64,000 nucleotides of DNA from an uncultured Crocinitomix sp. (lineage in GTDB: Bacteria; Bacteroidota; Bacteroidia; Flavobacteriales_D; Crocinitomicaceae). Below are positions 8,955 to 17,649 of the stretch, piece by piece; the first letter of the stretch is position 1; every line of letters starts with the position of its first letter. The stretch lies in the NCBI GenBank assembly GCA_905478225.1, contig CAJQHR010000014.1, positions 1-64,000 on the forward strand. The letters run 5' to 3'. The notes below the pieces were generated by a model that ran no database searches, was not told the origin of the DNA, and saw nothing but the letters and a program-made list of their open reading frames with translations. Position numbers and translations under genes: made by a program.

Positions 8955-10751
8955 TCAATTATTAAGCTGGATATTGTTCAATTTATTATACGTGCCGTGC
9001 GCATTTTTGATCAGTTCACTGTGCGCTCCTTGTTCTACAATCTTTCCAAGCTCCAATACCAAAATAGTGTCTGCATTTTTAATGGTTGATAAGCGGTGAG
9101 CAATAACGAATGATGTACGACCTACCATTAATTTATCCAAAGCATCCTGAACCAGTCGTTCAGACTCAGAATCAAGTGCGGAAGTAGCTTCATCTAAGAT
9201 TAATATTTTCGGGTTTTTTAATACGGCTCTCGCTATTGCAATGCGCTGTTTTTGTCCACCAGAAAGTTGAATTCCGCGATCTCCAACAAGTGTTTGCATC
9301 TCATCAGGGAAACTCATGATAAAATCATAAGCATTTGCCTTTTTAGCGGCCTCAATAATTTCCGCATCACTTGCCAGAATATTTCCGTAACGGATGTTCT
9401 CTAAGACTGTACCGCTAAATAGAATAACTTCTTGAGGAACGATTGCGATATGCGCCCTTAAACTTTCAAGACCTATTGCTTGCACGTCCCTATCATCAAA
9501 TTTTATGGTACCCGACTGTGGAGAATAAAATCGCAATAATAGAGAAGATATAGTTGATTTACCTGCTCCTGAACTTCCAACCAACGCCGTAGTTTGTCCG
9601 GCTTGACAACTGAAACTGATTTTATCCAACACTTGAACCTCAATCCGCTGTGGGTAGGCGAAAGAAACATTTGTAAAGCTCACCTCACCCTTAAAGTTTT
9701 CCAAAACATCTCCTTCCAACTCTTCTGCATCTTCTTCCAAAATATCCATAAGGTGCTCTGTTGAGCCAATTGCTTTTTGAATTTTCGCATATAAATCCGG
9801 AATCGCTCCAAATGAAGCACCGAGAAAAATAGTATAAAGGATGAAAATATTAAATTCGGCATTTGTAATAATCCCAGCACCATCCATGCCTTTTGCTTTC
9901 CATATCACAAAAGCAATTCCACCAAACATTCCAAAAATAATGAAGGAGACAAAGGCGCCACGCATTAAACCACTTTTAATGTTTAAACCCATAATGTTGA
10001 AAACACGTTTCGAATAACGATTCGCTTCATATTTCTCATTTGTAAATGCCTTTACATTGACAATTCCAGTTAACACCTCTTCTAATATTGAATTTGACTT
10101 AGCGGATTCATCTTGTGCAGATTTCGATAAACCACGAATGTAGCGCCCAAATACTATTGCAGCGATTGCCAATACAGGTACAACTGAAAGCATCCATAGG
10201 GCCAATTCCCATGAGGTATATAAGATATAACCAAGTGCAATAGTAATTGTCACAAACTGGCGAAAGAACTCGGCGATAGTGGTGTTTAATGTTTCTTGTA
10301 GGAGGTTAATATCGGTAGCAATTCGCGAAGTAAGTTCCCCTACGTTGTTTTTATTGAAAAAGTTAATTGGAAATGAAACGAGTTTATTAAACGACTTTAC
10401 TTTTAAATCGCGTAAGGCACGTTCTGTAACGGAGCTAAATATCCAGATACGGCAAAATGAAAATATGGCCTGGGCCCCGAAAACCAACAACATGACGATA
10501 ATTATGGTGTTTATGTCTGTAAGATCAATAGTTGGAATTTGAACGAAAGCGCGATCACTCTCATTCGCCCCCAAGAGCTGCCCCATTAATGCTGGAAACA
10601 ACATAGCAGTGACACTCGATAAAATTAAAAACACCCAACCTATTGCGTACGCTCCGCGGTAAGGTTTAATGAATTTAAAAAACCGACGTGCTTTTTTATA
10701 CGCATCTTTTGAAAGCTCTACCTTTTCTTTATTTTTACGATTTCCAAACAT
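8955..10751 (-). CDS. ABC exporter, fused permease and ATPase (MsbA/MDR type)
   Basis: A 598-residue half-transporter of the inner membrane. The N-terminal six-helix transmembrane domain occupies about 35-325. The nucleotide-binding domain follows from about 355, with Walker A GSSGAGKS, signature LSGGQKQRIAIARA, Walker B KILILDEATSALD and the H-loop IAHRLST, all intact. The family exports lipids, drugs or peptides as homodimers; this substrate cannot be read from sequence. It is divergent from rpmH and convergent with rpoD, so probably monocistronic. A minus-strand TAatTTTG box lies at 10771-10778. Confidence 0.9.
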   Translation of the reverse strand: MFGNRKNKEKVELSKDAYKKARRFFKFIKPYRGAYAIGWVFLILSSVTAMLFPALMGQLLGANESDRAFVQIPTIDLTDINTIIIVMLLVFGAQAIFSFCRIWIFSSVTERALRDLKVKSFNKLVSFPINFFNKNNVGELTSRIATDINLLQETLNTTIAEFFRQFVTITIALGYILYTSWELALWMLSVVPVLAIAAIVFGRYIRGLSKSAQDESAKSNSILEEVLTGIVNVKAFTNEKYEANRYSKRVFNIMGLNIKSGLMRGAFVSFIIFGMFGGIAFVIWKAKGMDGAGIITNAEFNIFILYTIFLGASFGAIPDLYAKIQKAIGSTEHLMDILEEDAEELEGDVLENFKGEVSFTNVSFAYPQRIEVQVLDKISFSCQAGQTTALVGSSGAGKSTISSLLLRFYSPQSGTIKFDDRDVQAIGLESLRAHIAIVPQEVILFSGTVLENIRYGNILASDAEIIEAAKKANAYDFIMSFPDEMQTLVGDRGIQLSGGQKQRIAIARAVLKNPKILILDEATSALDSESERLVQDALDKLMVGRTSFVIAHRLSTIKNADTILVLELGKIVEQGAHSELIKNAHGTYNKLNNIQLNN

Positions 10752-10770
10752 GTTGCACTAAAACTTTGAG

Positions 10771-10778
10771 CAAAATTA
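10771..10778 (-). promoter_or_regulatory. -7 box for the ABC exporter
   Basis: The minus strand reads TAATTTTG, a full TAnnTTTG match, 19 nt before the start codon. No clear -33 TTTG is seen. Confidence 0.45.
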
Positions 10779-10840
10779 ATCTGATTATCAGGATTATTTG
10801 TCATAAAAGGCACATATTTTAGAAAATTATATGTCAAAAC

Positions 10841-10870
10841 TTTGTTCTCTATTTAATTGTTGTATCTTTG
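10841..10870 (+). promoter_or_regulatory. Bacteroidota-type promoter of rpmH
   Basis: TTTG at 10841-10844 and TAtcTTTG at 10863-10870 are separated by 18 bp. This matches the -33/-7 architecture (TTTG ... TAnnTTTG) of primary-sigma promoters in this phylum. The leader to the rpmH start is roughly 48 nt. Confidence 0.7.
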
Positions 10871-10924
10871 CCCTCCCAATTGGGATAAAACAGAATTTAA
10901 TAAGACCTTATAATATTTTTAGAG

Positions 10925-11086
10925 ATGAGCAAAAGAACATTTCAACCATCACTTAGAAGAAGAAGAAACAAACACGGTTTCAGAAGCAGAATGGCTACCA
11001 AAAATGGTCAAGCGGTGATTAACAGAAGACGTAAAAAAGGAAGAAAGAAACTTAGCGTTTCTTCAGAGAGATTAGCTAAACGTTAA
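10925..11086 (+). CDS. rpmH: 50S ribosomal protein L34
   Basis: A 53-residue basic protein, [19 protein letters not shown], then [27 protein letters not shown]. It matches bacterial L34 along its whole length, with the extended C-terminal tail usual in Bacteroidota. It is missing from the ORF track because of its size. It has its own promoter and a strong terminator, so it is monocistronic; the usual partner rnpA is not adjacent here. L34 is a small protein of the large ribosomal subunit. Confidence 0.95.
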   Translation: MSKRTFQPSLRRRRNKHGFRSRMATKNGQAVINRRRKKGRKKLSVSSERLAKR

Positions 11087-11111
11087 TACTCACCTTATTA
11101 TCATATTTAGA

Positions 11112-11143
11112 GCTTCTCGATACAAATCGAGAGGCTTTTTTTG
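11112..11143 (+). terminator. Terminator of rpmH
   Basis: The stem gcttctcgat/atcgagaggc (10 bp, one G-T pair) with an acaa-type loop is followed by seven T residues. Confidence 0.85.
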
Positions 11144-11194
11144 TTTAATTCAACTTTAACCTGAATTGGACTTAACCTATTTTTAAAAGAATAT

Positions 11195-11202
11195 TAATTT
11201 TG
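11195..11202 (+). promoter_or_regulatory. -7 box of purK, leaderless geometry
   Basis: TAatTTTG ends 5 nt before the purK ATG at 11208. With the usual spacing from -7 box to start site, transcription would begin at or next to the start codon. Confidence 0.5.
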
Positions 11203-11207
11203 CGACT

Positions 11208-12353
11208 ATGAATAGTGATTATCATTCAGGGCTTAGAGTTGGAATTTTAGGAGGAGGACAACTCGGAAGAATGTTTATTCAAGAAGCGTTAAATTTTGAC
11301 GTTAAAACCTGTATCTTGGATCCTAACCCCAATGCACCATGCGCAGCTATTGCGCATGAGTTTACTGTTGGCGACATTCAAAACTTTGATGAGGTATACG
11401 CATTTGGCAAGGATAAAGATGTTATAACCATTGAAATTGAACATGTAAATGTAGACGCCTTAGACAAATTAGCAGCCGAGGGTAAAAAAGTATATCCTCA
11501 ACCGCATATCATCCGACTTATTCAGGATAAAGGTTTACAAAAAGAATTTTACAATTCACATAACATACCTACTGCACCTTATCGCTTAATCGCAGGGGCA
11601 AGTGAATTATCAGCGAACACTGATTTTTTACCATTTATGCAAAAAGCGTGCACTGGTGGCTATGACGGAAAAGGGGTACAAGCTATAAAAACAGAAGCCG
11701 ATTTTGAAAAATCGTTCCCGAACGGAAGCGTTTTGGAAGCCTTTATTGATTTCGAAAAAGAATTATCTGTAATTGTTGCTCGAAATGAAAATGGTGACGT
11801 GATCACCTATCCGATTGTAGAACTTGAGTTTAACCCTGAAGCAAATTTGGTTGAATACCTATTTGCTCCAGCCGCAGTTACTGAAGCTATTGAAAAGGCC
11901 GCTAGTGAAATTGCCAAAAATGTAATTGAAAAACTGGGAATGGTTGGAATTTTGGCTGTTGAATTATTTTTAACTAAAGAGGGAGAAATTCTGGTAAATG
12001 AGGTGGCACCAAGACCGCATAATAGCGGGCACCAAACCATTGAAGCCAACTATACTTCTCAATATGAACAACATTTACGTTCAATCATAAACTTACCTTT
12101 GGGAGCTACAGATGCGATTAAACCATCTGTAATGGTGAATTTATTGGGAGAAAAAGACTATTCAGGCACAGCTAAATATGAAGGCATTGAATTGGTGACA
12201 AGTTGGAAAGGTGTATATCCGCACATTTACGGAAAAGAGTTTACAAAACCATTCCGTAAAATGGGACATGTTACCATTATAGCCAACACATTAAATGATG
12301 CGAAAACCTTAGCGTTTGACGTTAAAAAAACACTCAAAGTCATTGCAGAATAG
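11208..12353 (+). CDS. purK: 5-(carboxyamino)imidazole ribonucleotide synthase
   Basis: A 381-residue ATP-grasp enzyme that carboxylates AIR to N5-CAIR with ATP and bicarbonate in purine synthesis. The N-terminal Rossmann-like part shows VGILGGGQLGRMFIQEA. The ATP-grasp core shows the KACTGGYDGKGVQ loop and the metal/phosphate segment ILVNEVAPRPHNSGHQTIEA. Length is normal. The downstream acyltransferase frame overlaps its 3' end, and purE follows, so purK-acyltransferase-purE is probably one transcript. The start is fixed by the promoter box immediately upstream. Confidence 0.95.
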   Translation: MNSDYHSGLRVGILGGGQLGRMFIQEALNFDVKTCILDPNPNAPCAAIAHEFTVGDIQNFDEVYAFGKDKDVITIEIEHVNVDALDKLAAEGKKVYPQPHIIRLIQDKGLQKEFYNSHNIPTAPYRLIAGASELSANTDFLPFMQKACTGGYDGKGVQAIKTEADFEKSFPNGSVLEAFIDFEKELSVIVARNENGDVITYPIVELEFNPEANLVEYLFAPAAVTEAIEKAASEIAKNVIEKLGMVGILAVELFLTKEGEILVNEVAPRPHNSGHQTIEANYTSQYEQHLRSIINLPLGATDAIKPSVMVNLLGEKDYSGTAKYEGIELVTSWKGVYPHIYGKEFTKPFRKMGHVTIIANTLNDAKTLAFDVKKTLKVIAE

Positions 12354-13356
12354 AACCTACTTAAACCACGTTGAATCTACTAGGGCTATTGCAGCCATAG
12401 CTGTTGCTATTTATCATTTCACCAACCATAATGGTCCTTCAGGTTACTTGTTAGAAGAATCTCACCGCAACTTCTATACATTTGGTGCACAAGGCGTTGA
12501 AATTTTTTATATTGTTTCGGGTTTTATCATTCCTTATTCCTTATTTAAAGGACGTTATTTGATCAAGCACTATTTTCATTACGTCGCTAAAAGAAGTATT
12601 CGATTGCTTCCGCCATACCTCTTAACTATCGCGCTTATCGTTGGCGTAGGATATTTTTTAAACACTTATATTTGGTATAACGGATACAATATCCAATGGA
12701 GAAATATCGCCGCCAATGCCTTTTTTATGGTTGATTTAATCCAAAGCAGTCCGGATTTATTGGCGCATTTTCCTGACAATGGATGGATCAACCCCATCTT
12801 TATTACCTTAAAGGTTGAATTCCAATTCTACCTGATAATCGGACTTATTTTACCTTTAATGAAAAGACACTACGCCATTTTACTTGGTGTTTCATCCCTA
12901 CTATTATTAGTTGGCATTTACTCAATTCCAGATAGTAATGTTTTCGTAAACGCTCCCTATTTTCTTATTGGACTAGCGGCATATTATATATTTGAAAATG
13001 GATGGAACTGGATTTATGCTAGTATTTTAGTACTCTGCGTAATTAGTCTTGTTGGCTATTATGTTTGGGAAGATCTTATTGCAGCTGCAATTGGCTTTAG
13101 TCTGGTATTATGGCTTCCTCGAAAAATGAAATTCTTAAATTATACAGGAAAAATATCCTACTCGTTTTATTTAATTCATGGATTGATCGGTGGAAATTTC
13201 CTTTCCTTTACTTTTGATACCTACTTATTTTTGAACTATCCCTATCTAATGATTATCTTTGCCATACTATTGAGTTGGGTAGGAGCATTTATAATTTATT
13301 ATTGTATTGAAAAACCAAGTATTTTAATTTCGAAAAAAATTAAATACAAACCTTAA
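12343..13356 (+). CDS. Acyltransferase 3 family membrane protein, inserted between purK and purE
   Basis: A multi-spanning acyltransferase-3 protein. Its signature regions are STRAIAAIAVAIYHF (with the catalytic-type His) and FGAQGVEIFYIVSGFIIPYSLF near the N-terminus, then about ten hydrophobic segments, ending YFSFYLIHGLIG-like (SYSFYLIHGLIGGN). The family transfers acyl groups, often acetyl, to cell-surface sugars. No ATG is available at the N-terminus: the frame offers TTG at 12316 or TTG at 12343. I chose 12343, which overlaps the purK stop by 11 bp and suggests translational coupling. Its place inside a purine operon is unusual. Confidence 0.8.
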   Translation: MQNRTYLNHVESTRAIAAIAVAIYHFTNHNGPSGYLLEESHRNFYTFGAQGVEIFYIVSGFIIPYSLFKGRYLIKHYFHYVAKRSIRLLPPYLLTIALIVGVGYFLNTYIWYNGYNIQWRNIAANAFFMVDLIQSSPDLLAHFPDNGWINPIFITLKVEFQFYLIIGLILPLMKRHYAILLGVSSLLLLVGIYSIPDSNVFVNAPYFLIGLAAYYIFENGWNWIYASILVLCVISLVGYYVWEDLIAAAIGFSLVLWLPRKMKFLNYTGKISYSFYLIHGLIGGNFLSFTFDTYLFLNYPYLMIIFAILLSWVGAFIIYYCIEKPSILISKKIKYKP

Positions 13357-13366
13357 TAACGTGCAT

Positions 13367-13858
13367 ATGATAGAAGTTGGCATTATAATGGGAAGCAACT
13401 CTGATCTTCCAATCATGCAGGAATCTGCTGATATCTTAAAAGAATTAGGCATTTCATTTGAAATGACTGTAGTTTCGGCGCATAGAACGCCTGAACGTAT
13501 GTTCGAATATGGCAAGAAAGCCCATAAAAGGGGTTTAAAAGTAATTATAGCAGGAGCTGGTGGTGCTGCTCATCTTCCTGGAATGATGGCTTCTATTACG
13601 CCATTACCAGTTGTTGGAGTCCCTATTAAATCAAGTAATTCGATTGATGGATGGGATTCAATATTGTCCATTTTACAAATGCCTGGTGGCATTCCGGTTG
13701 CAACTGTAGCTTTAAATGGAGGCAAAAATGCTGGAATTTTGGCAGCAAGTATTATTGGCGGATCAAATAATACCGTACTTGACCGTATTATTGAATATAA
13801 GCGAACATTAAAGGAAAAAGTGCTACGTACAGCAGAAGAAATGGAAAAAAACGTCTAG
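13367..13858 (+). CDS. purE: N5-carboxyaminoimidazole ribonucleotide mutase
   Basis: A 163-residue class I PurE that converts N5-CAIR to CAIR. The active-site segments GSNSDLP, VSAHRTPERM and IIAGAGGAAHLPGM are intact, followed by GVPIKSSNSIDGWDSILSILQMPGGIPVATVA. The ATG at 13367 is preferred to the in-frame GTG at 13361. It works directly after PurK and lies 10 bp behind the acyltransferase gene, so it is likely co-transcribed with it. Octameric, cytoplasmic. Confidence 0.95.
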   Translation: MIEVGIIMGSNSDLPIMQESADILKELGISFEMTVVSAHRTPERMFEYGKKAHKRGLKVIIAGAGGAAHLPGMMASITPLPVVGVPIKSSNSIDGWDSILSILQMPGGIPVATVALNGGKNAGILAASIIGGSNNTVLDRIIEYKRTLKEKVLRTAEEMEKNV

Positions 13859-13908
13859 TACAATAAAGAGATTTGTATACGCGTTAATGCTATTCCATAG
13901 ATTTCGAT

Positions 13909-13916
13909 TAAATTTG
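13909..13916 (+). promoter_or_regulatory. -7 box upstream of the MarR gene
   Basis: TAaaTTTG, a perfect TAnnTTTG match, 20 nt before the ATG at 13937. No -33 element is obvious. Confidence 0.45.
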
Positions 13917-13936
13917 CACAATAAATCTATTTTGAC

Positions 13937-14392
13937 ATGAAAATTGAGGATGAAATCCAATCAAGTTTCAAAAGTGATTATCACAAGTTGGTGGTAAATC
14001 TTCACTTTACATACATGAGACTCACAGAGACCTTTCAAGCATCATTGAAAACACATGATTTAACATCTACACAATTCAATGTATTACGAATTTTGAGGGG
14101 GCAAAAACAAGTACCTGCAAGTATTGGTTTAATCAAGGAACGAATGATTGAGCGCAACTCTGACGTCAGTCGTGTGATTGATCGCTTACTAAAGAAAGAT
14201 GTGATTGAGCGTAAAGAGAATAAATACGACAGACGCCAACGCGATATCATCATCAATAAAAAAGGACTAGACTTACTTGAAATTATTGATAATGAGGAGA
14301 GCAACTTCATTAAATCTCTCGAACATGTTTCAGAAAGTGAAGTACAATTAATGAACGATTTATTAGACAAAATTCGTTCAACGCCCCTCTAG
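13937..14392 (+). CDS. MarR-family transcriptional regulator
   Basis: A 151-residue winged-helix protein. The helical dimer segment is followed by the HTH (TSTQFNVLRILRG ... IKERMIERNSDVSRVIDRLLKKDVIERKENKYDRRQRDIIINKKGLDLL). The 'DRRQRDI' beta-wing is the MarR signature 'DRRxxxxxLT' in variant form. It probably represses a small local operon and may autoregulate. The following DUF3817 membrane protein, 55 bp downstream on the same strand, is its most likely target or partner. Ligand unknown. Confidence 0.85.
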   Translation: MKIEDEIQSSFKSDYHKLVVNLHFTYMRLTETFQASLKTHDLTSTQFNVLRILRGQKQVPASIGLIKERMIERNSDVSRVIDRLLKKDVIERKENKYDRRQRDIIINKKGLDLLEIIDNEESNFIKSLEHVSESEVQLMNDLLDKIRSTPL

Positions 14393-14447
14393 TAAATCAA
14401 TCTTATTATTTTTTCAACTATATTTTAAATAACAAGAACTTAACTGA

Positions 14448-14774
14448 ATGCTAAAAACAAATCTCGGTCTACTAAGAATTATTGGTCTATTAGAAGGTGT
14501 CTCGTTTCTAATTTTAATGGGAATTGCAATGCCATTGAAATACATCTGGGATATGCCTGAAATGATTTATTCAACGGGAATGGCGCATGGATTATTATTT
14601 GTACTCTATATCTTTTTTGTTTTACTTGTGGGATATCAATTAAAATGGTCGTTCACAAAAATATTCTGGGCCCTATTAGCATCATTACTTCCGTTTGGAA
14701 CTTTTGTTGCTGATAAAAAATTGTTTCGAACAGACGCGGAGAAACAGTATATAAATGACAATATCTTAGACTAA
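14448..14774 (+). CDS. DUF3817 family membrane protein
   Basis: A 108-residue inner-membrane protein with three predicted spans. It starts GLLRIIGLLEGVSFLILMGIAMPLKYI, the DUF3817 (YdzA-like) hallmark, followed by GMAHGLLFVLYIFFVLLVG and a third span ending LLPFGTFVADKKLF. The biochemical role of the family is unknown. It sits directly behind the MarR regulator. The start ATG and length fit the family. Confidence 0.85.
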   Translation: MLKTNLGLLRIIGLLEGVSFLILMGIAMPLKYIWDMPEMIYSTGMAHGLLFVLYIFFVLLVGYQLKWSFTKIFWALLASLLPFGTFVADKKLFRTDAEKQYINDNILD

Positions 14775-14905
14775 TTATCTATTTACCTTAGTGGATCACT
14801 TTTTCTGAATTAAAGGCTACAAGAATTTGGCGATTCATTTCTATTTATTGAACAAAACTGTGGGTTACCTGTTTTTCCTAGAGACAACATGACAAAACAA
14901 TCGAT

Positions 14906-15268
14906 ATGAGTGATCGTCCTGCAATAAATGTTAAATTAAGTCATACGGATAAACCGCTAGCGGTTTTCACTCATACATGCTTAAGACCGATTCTCAAACA
15001 AAAGCATAACACACTTTGTGCAATAATTAGAGACGACAAAAATTTTGATGTGGAGGTAATATCAAAATTTTCAGAAGCAAAAAACACTGTTTTTTTAAAA
15101 GAATTTATGCAAAAAAACACAGCCCTGCGCAGCATCCTCACAGGTGTGATTGTTGGTCGTTTTAGTGAAGATGAACTCGCATTTTATCTAGAAAACCAGA
15201 AAGAAATTCGTCGTAGAATTGTTGAAATGACAATTACTCGTTTTTTATCAGAATTTGACTTAGTCTAA
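14906..15268 (+). CDS. Hypothetical 120-residue protein
   Basis: I do not recognise this gene. The protein (MSDRPAINVKLSHTDKP ... LENQKEIRRRIVEMTITRFLSEFDLV) is soluble, with no signal peptide or membrane span. The C-terminal half is helical and charged (FSEDELAFYLENQKEIRRRIVEM). It overlaps the aroQ 3' end by 9 bp, tail to tail. Codon use looks like its neighbours, which supports a real gene. A conserved hypothetical cytosolic protein is the safest call. Confidence 0.55.
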   Translation: MSDRPAINVKLSHTDKPLAVFTHTCLRPILKQKHNTLCAIIRDDKNFDVEVISKFSEAKNTVFLKEFMQKNTALRSILTGVIVGRFSEDELAFYLENQKEIRRRIVEMTITRFLSEFDLV

Positions 15269-15682
15269 ATAGTAATTCAACGCCAAAGCGTATGATTTTA
15301 ATCCAAACCCTGTAATACAACCCACTGCAACTGGCGATATTAAAGAATCATGTCGAAAAGACTCTCTAGCTGCAATATTCGAAATATGAACCTCAACTAC
15401 AGGCGTTTTAACCGCACTAACTACATCCCTCAGCGCAACTGAAGTGTGCGAATATCCCGCAGAATTTAAAACAATCCCATCCCAATTTGGTTCTTGAATT
15501 TTATCGACCAATTCACCTTCCAAATTACTCTGGAAATAAGAGAGTTCCAAGGCCGGAAACTCCGCTTTCAGTTCCACAAAATATTCTTCAAAACTTTTAG
15601 CACCGTAGGTTTCAGGTTCGCGTTTTCCAAGTAAATTTAAATTCGGACCATTTAATATTAAAATTTGTTTTGCACGCATCAT
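15260..15682 (-). CDS. aroQ: 3-dehydroquinate dehydratase, type II
   Basis: A 140-residue enzyme of the shikimate pathway, dehydrating 3-dehydroquinate to 3-dehydroshikimate. Seen motifs: ILILNGPNLNLLGKREPETYG (with the catalytic Tyr loop), LNSAGYSHTSVALRDVV, VEVHISNIAARESFRHDS and the closing GCITGFGLKSYALAL. Two ATGs are in tandem (15682 and 15679). A minus-strand TAtaTTTG box at 15687-15694 lies 4 nt before the first and 7 nt before the second, so the second may be the real, leaderless start. Its 5' end overlaps the putative xerD start on the opposite strand. Confidence 0.93.
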   Translation of the reverse strand: MMRAKQILILNGPNLNLLGKREPETYGAKSFEEYFVELKAEFPALELSYFQSNLEGELVDKIQEPNWDGIVLNSAGYSHTSVALRDVVSAVKTPVVEVHISNIAARESFRHDSLISPVAVGCITGFGLKSYALALNYYLD

Positions 15683-16581
15683 GGATCAAATATAGGAAGG
15701 ATTATCAAAGTTATTTGAAAATTGAAAAATCTTTATCTGAGAATAGCATTGTTGCCTATTTGCGCGATTATGATAAGTTATTGCAGTATTTAGAAATGAC
15801 CCAATCTGAAAAATCACCCAAACAGATTGAATTGGCTGATTTACAAGAAATGATTCGGTGTGTCAGTGAAATGGGAATTTCTGCACGATCTCAAGCGAGA
15901 ATTATATCGGGGCTACGCAATTTTTTCTTTTTTTTAATTTTAGAGGATGAAATAGAAGTTGATCCAACCGAACTTTTGGACCTACCCAAAATTGGTAAAA
16001 AATTACCCGAAGTACTTGATAAGCACGAAATTGATGCATTACTCGGCGCCATTGACCTTTCAAAAAATGAAGGTCACCGCAATCGCGCAATCATAGAAAC
16101 ACTCTATAGTTGTGGACTGCGCGTGAGCGAATTAATTGGACTGAAAATTACGAATCTATATTTTGATGAAGGTTTTATTCGTGTAATTGGCAAAGGAAAT
16201 AAAGAACGCCTTGTACCGGTCAGCCCAACAGTTGAAAAGGAAGTTGATTTATATCGGAACTACGTGCGGGTACATCAAGATATTAAGCCGGGACATGAAG
16301 ACATTCTTTTCTTAAATAGACGTGGCAAACAACTCACACGGGTGATGATATTTACAATTGTCAAACAATTGGCGGAAGCCATTGGTCTTCATAAGAATAT
16401 TAGTCCACACACTTTTAGGCATTCCTTCGCCACGCATATGGTCGAAAATGGAGCAAACTTACGCGCCATTCAAGAAATGCTTGGACATGAATCAATAAGT
16501 ACAACTGAGATATACACGCATTTAAGTGACGATCTCTTAAAAGAAGCCATAACGTCCTATCATCCAAGAAATCAACATTAA
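15670..16581 (+). CDS. xerD: Site-specific tyrosine recombinase, XerD type
   Basis: A tyrosine recombinase of about 303 residues. The SAM-like N-terminal domain (YQSYLKIEKSLSENSIVAYLRDYDKLLQYL) is followed by the catalytic domain. Catalytic residues are present: Arg in YSCGLRVSELIGL, Lys in GKGNKERLVPV, His-x-x-Arg in HTFRHSFATHMVENGANLRAIQEMLGHESI, and Tyr in TTEIYTHL. The family resolves chromosome dimers at dif with a partner Xer protein. Homology extends to WIKYRKDY, upstream of any ATG, so the TTG at 15670 is the best start; it overlaps divergent aroQ by 13 bp. The aroQ/xerD pairing is, to my knowledge, common in Flavobacteriia. Confidence 0.9.
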   Translation: MHASWIKYRKDYQSYLKIEKSLSENSIVAYLRDYDKLLQYLEMTQSEKSPKQIELADLQEMIRCVSEMGISARSQARIISGLRNFFFFLILEDEIEVDPTELLDLPKIGKKLPEVLDKHEIDALLGAIDLSKNEGHRNRAIIETLYSCGLRVSELIGLKITNLYFDEGFIRVIGKGNKERLVPVSPTVEKEVDLYRNYVRVHQDIKPGHEDILFLNRRGKQLTRVMIFTIVKQLAEAIGLHKNISPHTFRHSFATHMVENGANLRAIQEMLGHESISTTEIYTHLSDDLLKEAITSYHPRNQH

Positions 16582-16611
16582 TTCCCATTTATATTGACTA
16601 ATTTTAGCGCC

Positions 16612-17649
16612 ATGTCCACGGATGAAAAATTCATGCAACGTTGTTTCCATTTGGCCCAGTTAGGTGCTGGTCATGTCGCACCAAACCCAATGGTGGGATC
16701 TGTTGTAGTTTGCAATGGAGAAATTATTGGTGAAGGATATCATCAAAAATATGGCCAGGCGCATGCTGAGGCAAATGCCATTTCTGCTGTAAAGGACAAA
16801 ACAATGCTTGAAAAATCAACCATTTACATAAATCTTGAACCTTGCGCCCATTTCGGAAAAACACCGCCCTGTTCTGATTTGATAATTGCATCAAAAATTC
16901 CGAATGTGGTTATTGGATGTATCGATTCTTATTCAGAAGTGGCAGGTAAAGGTGTGGCGAAAATGGAAGCTGCCGGAATTAAAGTGAAAATTGGTGTGCT
17001 AGAGGCTGAAAGTTTAGCGTTGAACAAACGTTTTTTCACCTATCACAATAAAAAACGACCTTACGTTGTGCTGAAATGGGCGCAAAGCAAGAATAATTGT
17101 ATGGATATTGACCGCACAAATAATGAAAAAGGTGTTTTTTGGATCACACAACCTGAAACCAAGGCCTTAGTGCATAAATGGCGCCATGAAGAAGCGGCAA
17201 TTTTGGTTGGAAAGAATACAATAAAAGTGGACAACCCCTCCTTAACTTGCCGAAATTATGATGGAGTCTCACCCATCCGTGTCATCATTGATCAAAAAAT
17301 GAGATTAGATTATGGCAGATTTAATGTAGGAGACCGTCAAGTTCAAACATATATCTTAACTGAAAAAGAAGTCATTTCAAAAGGGAAGTTGCAGTTTATT
17401 CAACCTAGAAATTTCACCATTACGGGAATTCTTGAAACCTTGGTGAAATTAAAAATTCAATCCGTAATTATAGAAGGAGGATTGACCACATTAACGCACT
17501 TTATTAAAGCAGGACTTTGGGACGAAGCGCGAATTCTAACTGGCGTAAACACTGTACCAAACGGGATTCCTGCCCCATCAATTAAAGGAACACCCCTAGA
17601 ATCATACTCATATGGAAAAGATCAAATTAAAACGATATTAAATGCTTGA
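16612..17649 (+). CDS. ribD: Bifunctional riboflavin deaminase/reductase
   Basis: A 345-residue enzyme with two domains. The N-terminal zinc deaminase shows the HAEANAI and PCAHFGKTPPC zinc motifs, and the C-terminal reductase starts near RPYVVLKWAQSKN. It carries out the second and third steps of riboflavin synthesis. The ATG at 16612 begins MSTDEKFMQRCFHLAQLGAGHVAPNPMVG, the normal family N-terminus, so the track's TTG at 16594 is rejected. A TAatTTTA string lies 5 nt before the ATG, another possible leaderless start but with an imperfect box. Its 3' end overlaps the EamA gene by 8 bp. Confidence 0.93.
   Translation: MSTDEKFMQRCFHLAQLGAGHVAPNPMVGSVVVCNGEIIGEGYHQKYGQAHAEANAISAVKDKTMLEKSTIYINLEPCAHFGKTPPCSDLIIASKIPNVVIGCIDSYSEVAGKGVAKMEAAGIKVKIGVLEAESLALNKRFFTYHNKKRPYVVLKWAQSKNNCMDIDRTNNEKGVFWITQPETKALVHKWRHEEAAILVGKNTIKVDNPSLTCRNYDGVSPIRVIIDQKMRLDYGRFNVGDRQVQTYILTEKEVISKGKLQFIQPRNFTITGILETLVKLKIQSVIIEGGLTTLTHFIKAGLWDEARILTGVNTVPNGIPAPSIKGTPLESYSYGKDQIKTILNA

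Noticed and set aside
9680-10542. ORFs inside the ABC exporter
   Set aside because: They lie fully within a gene with intact Walker motifs and show no independent features.
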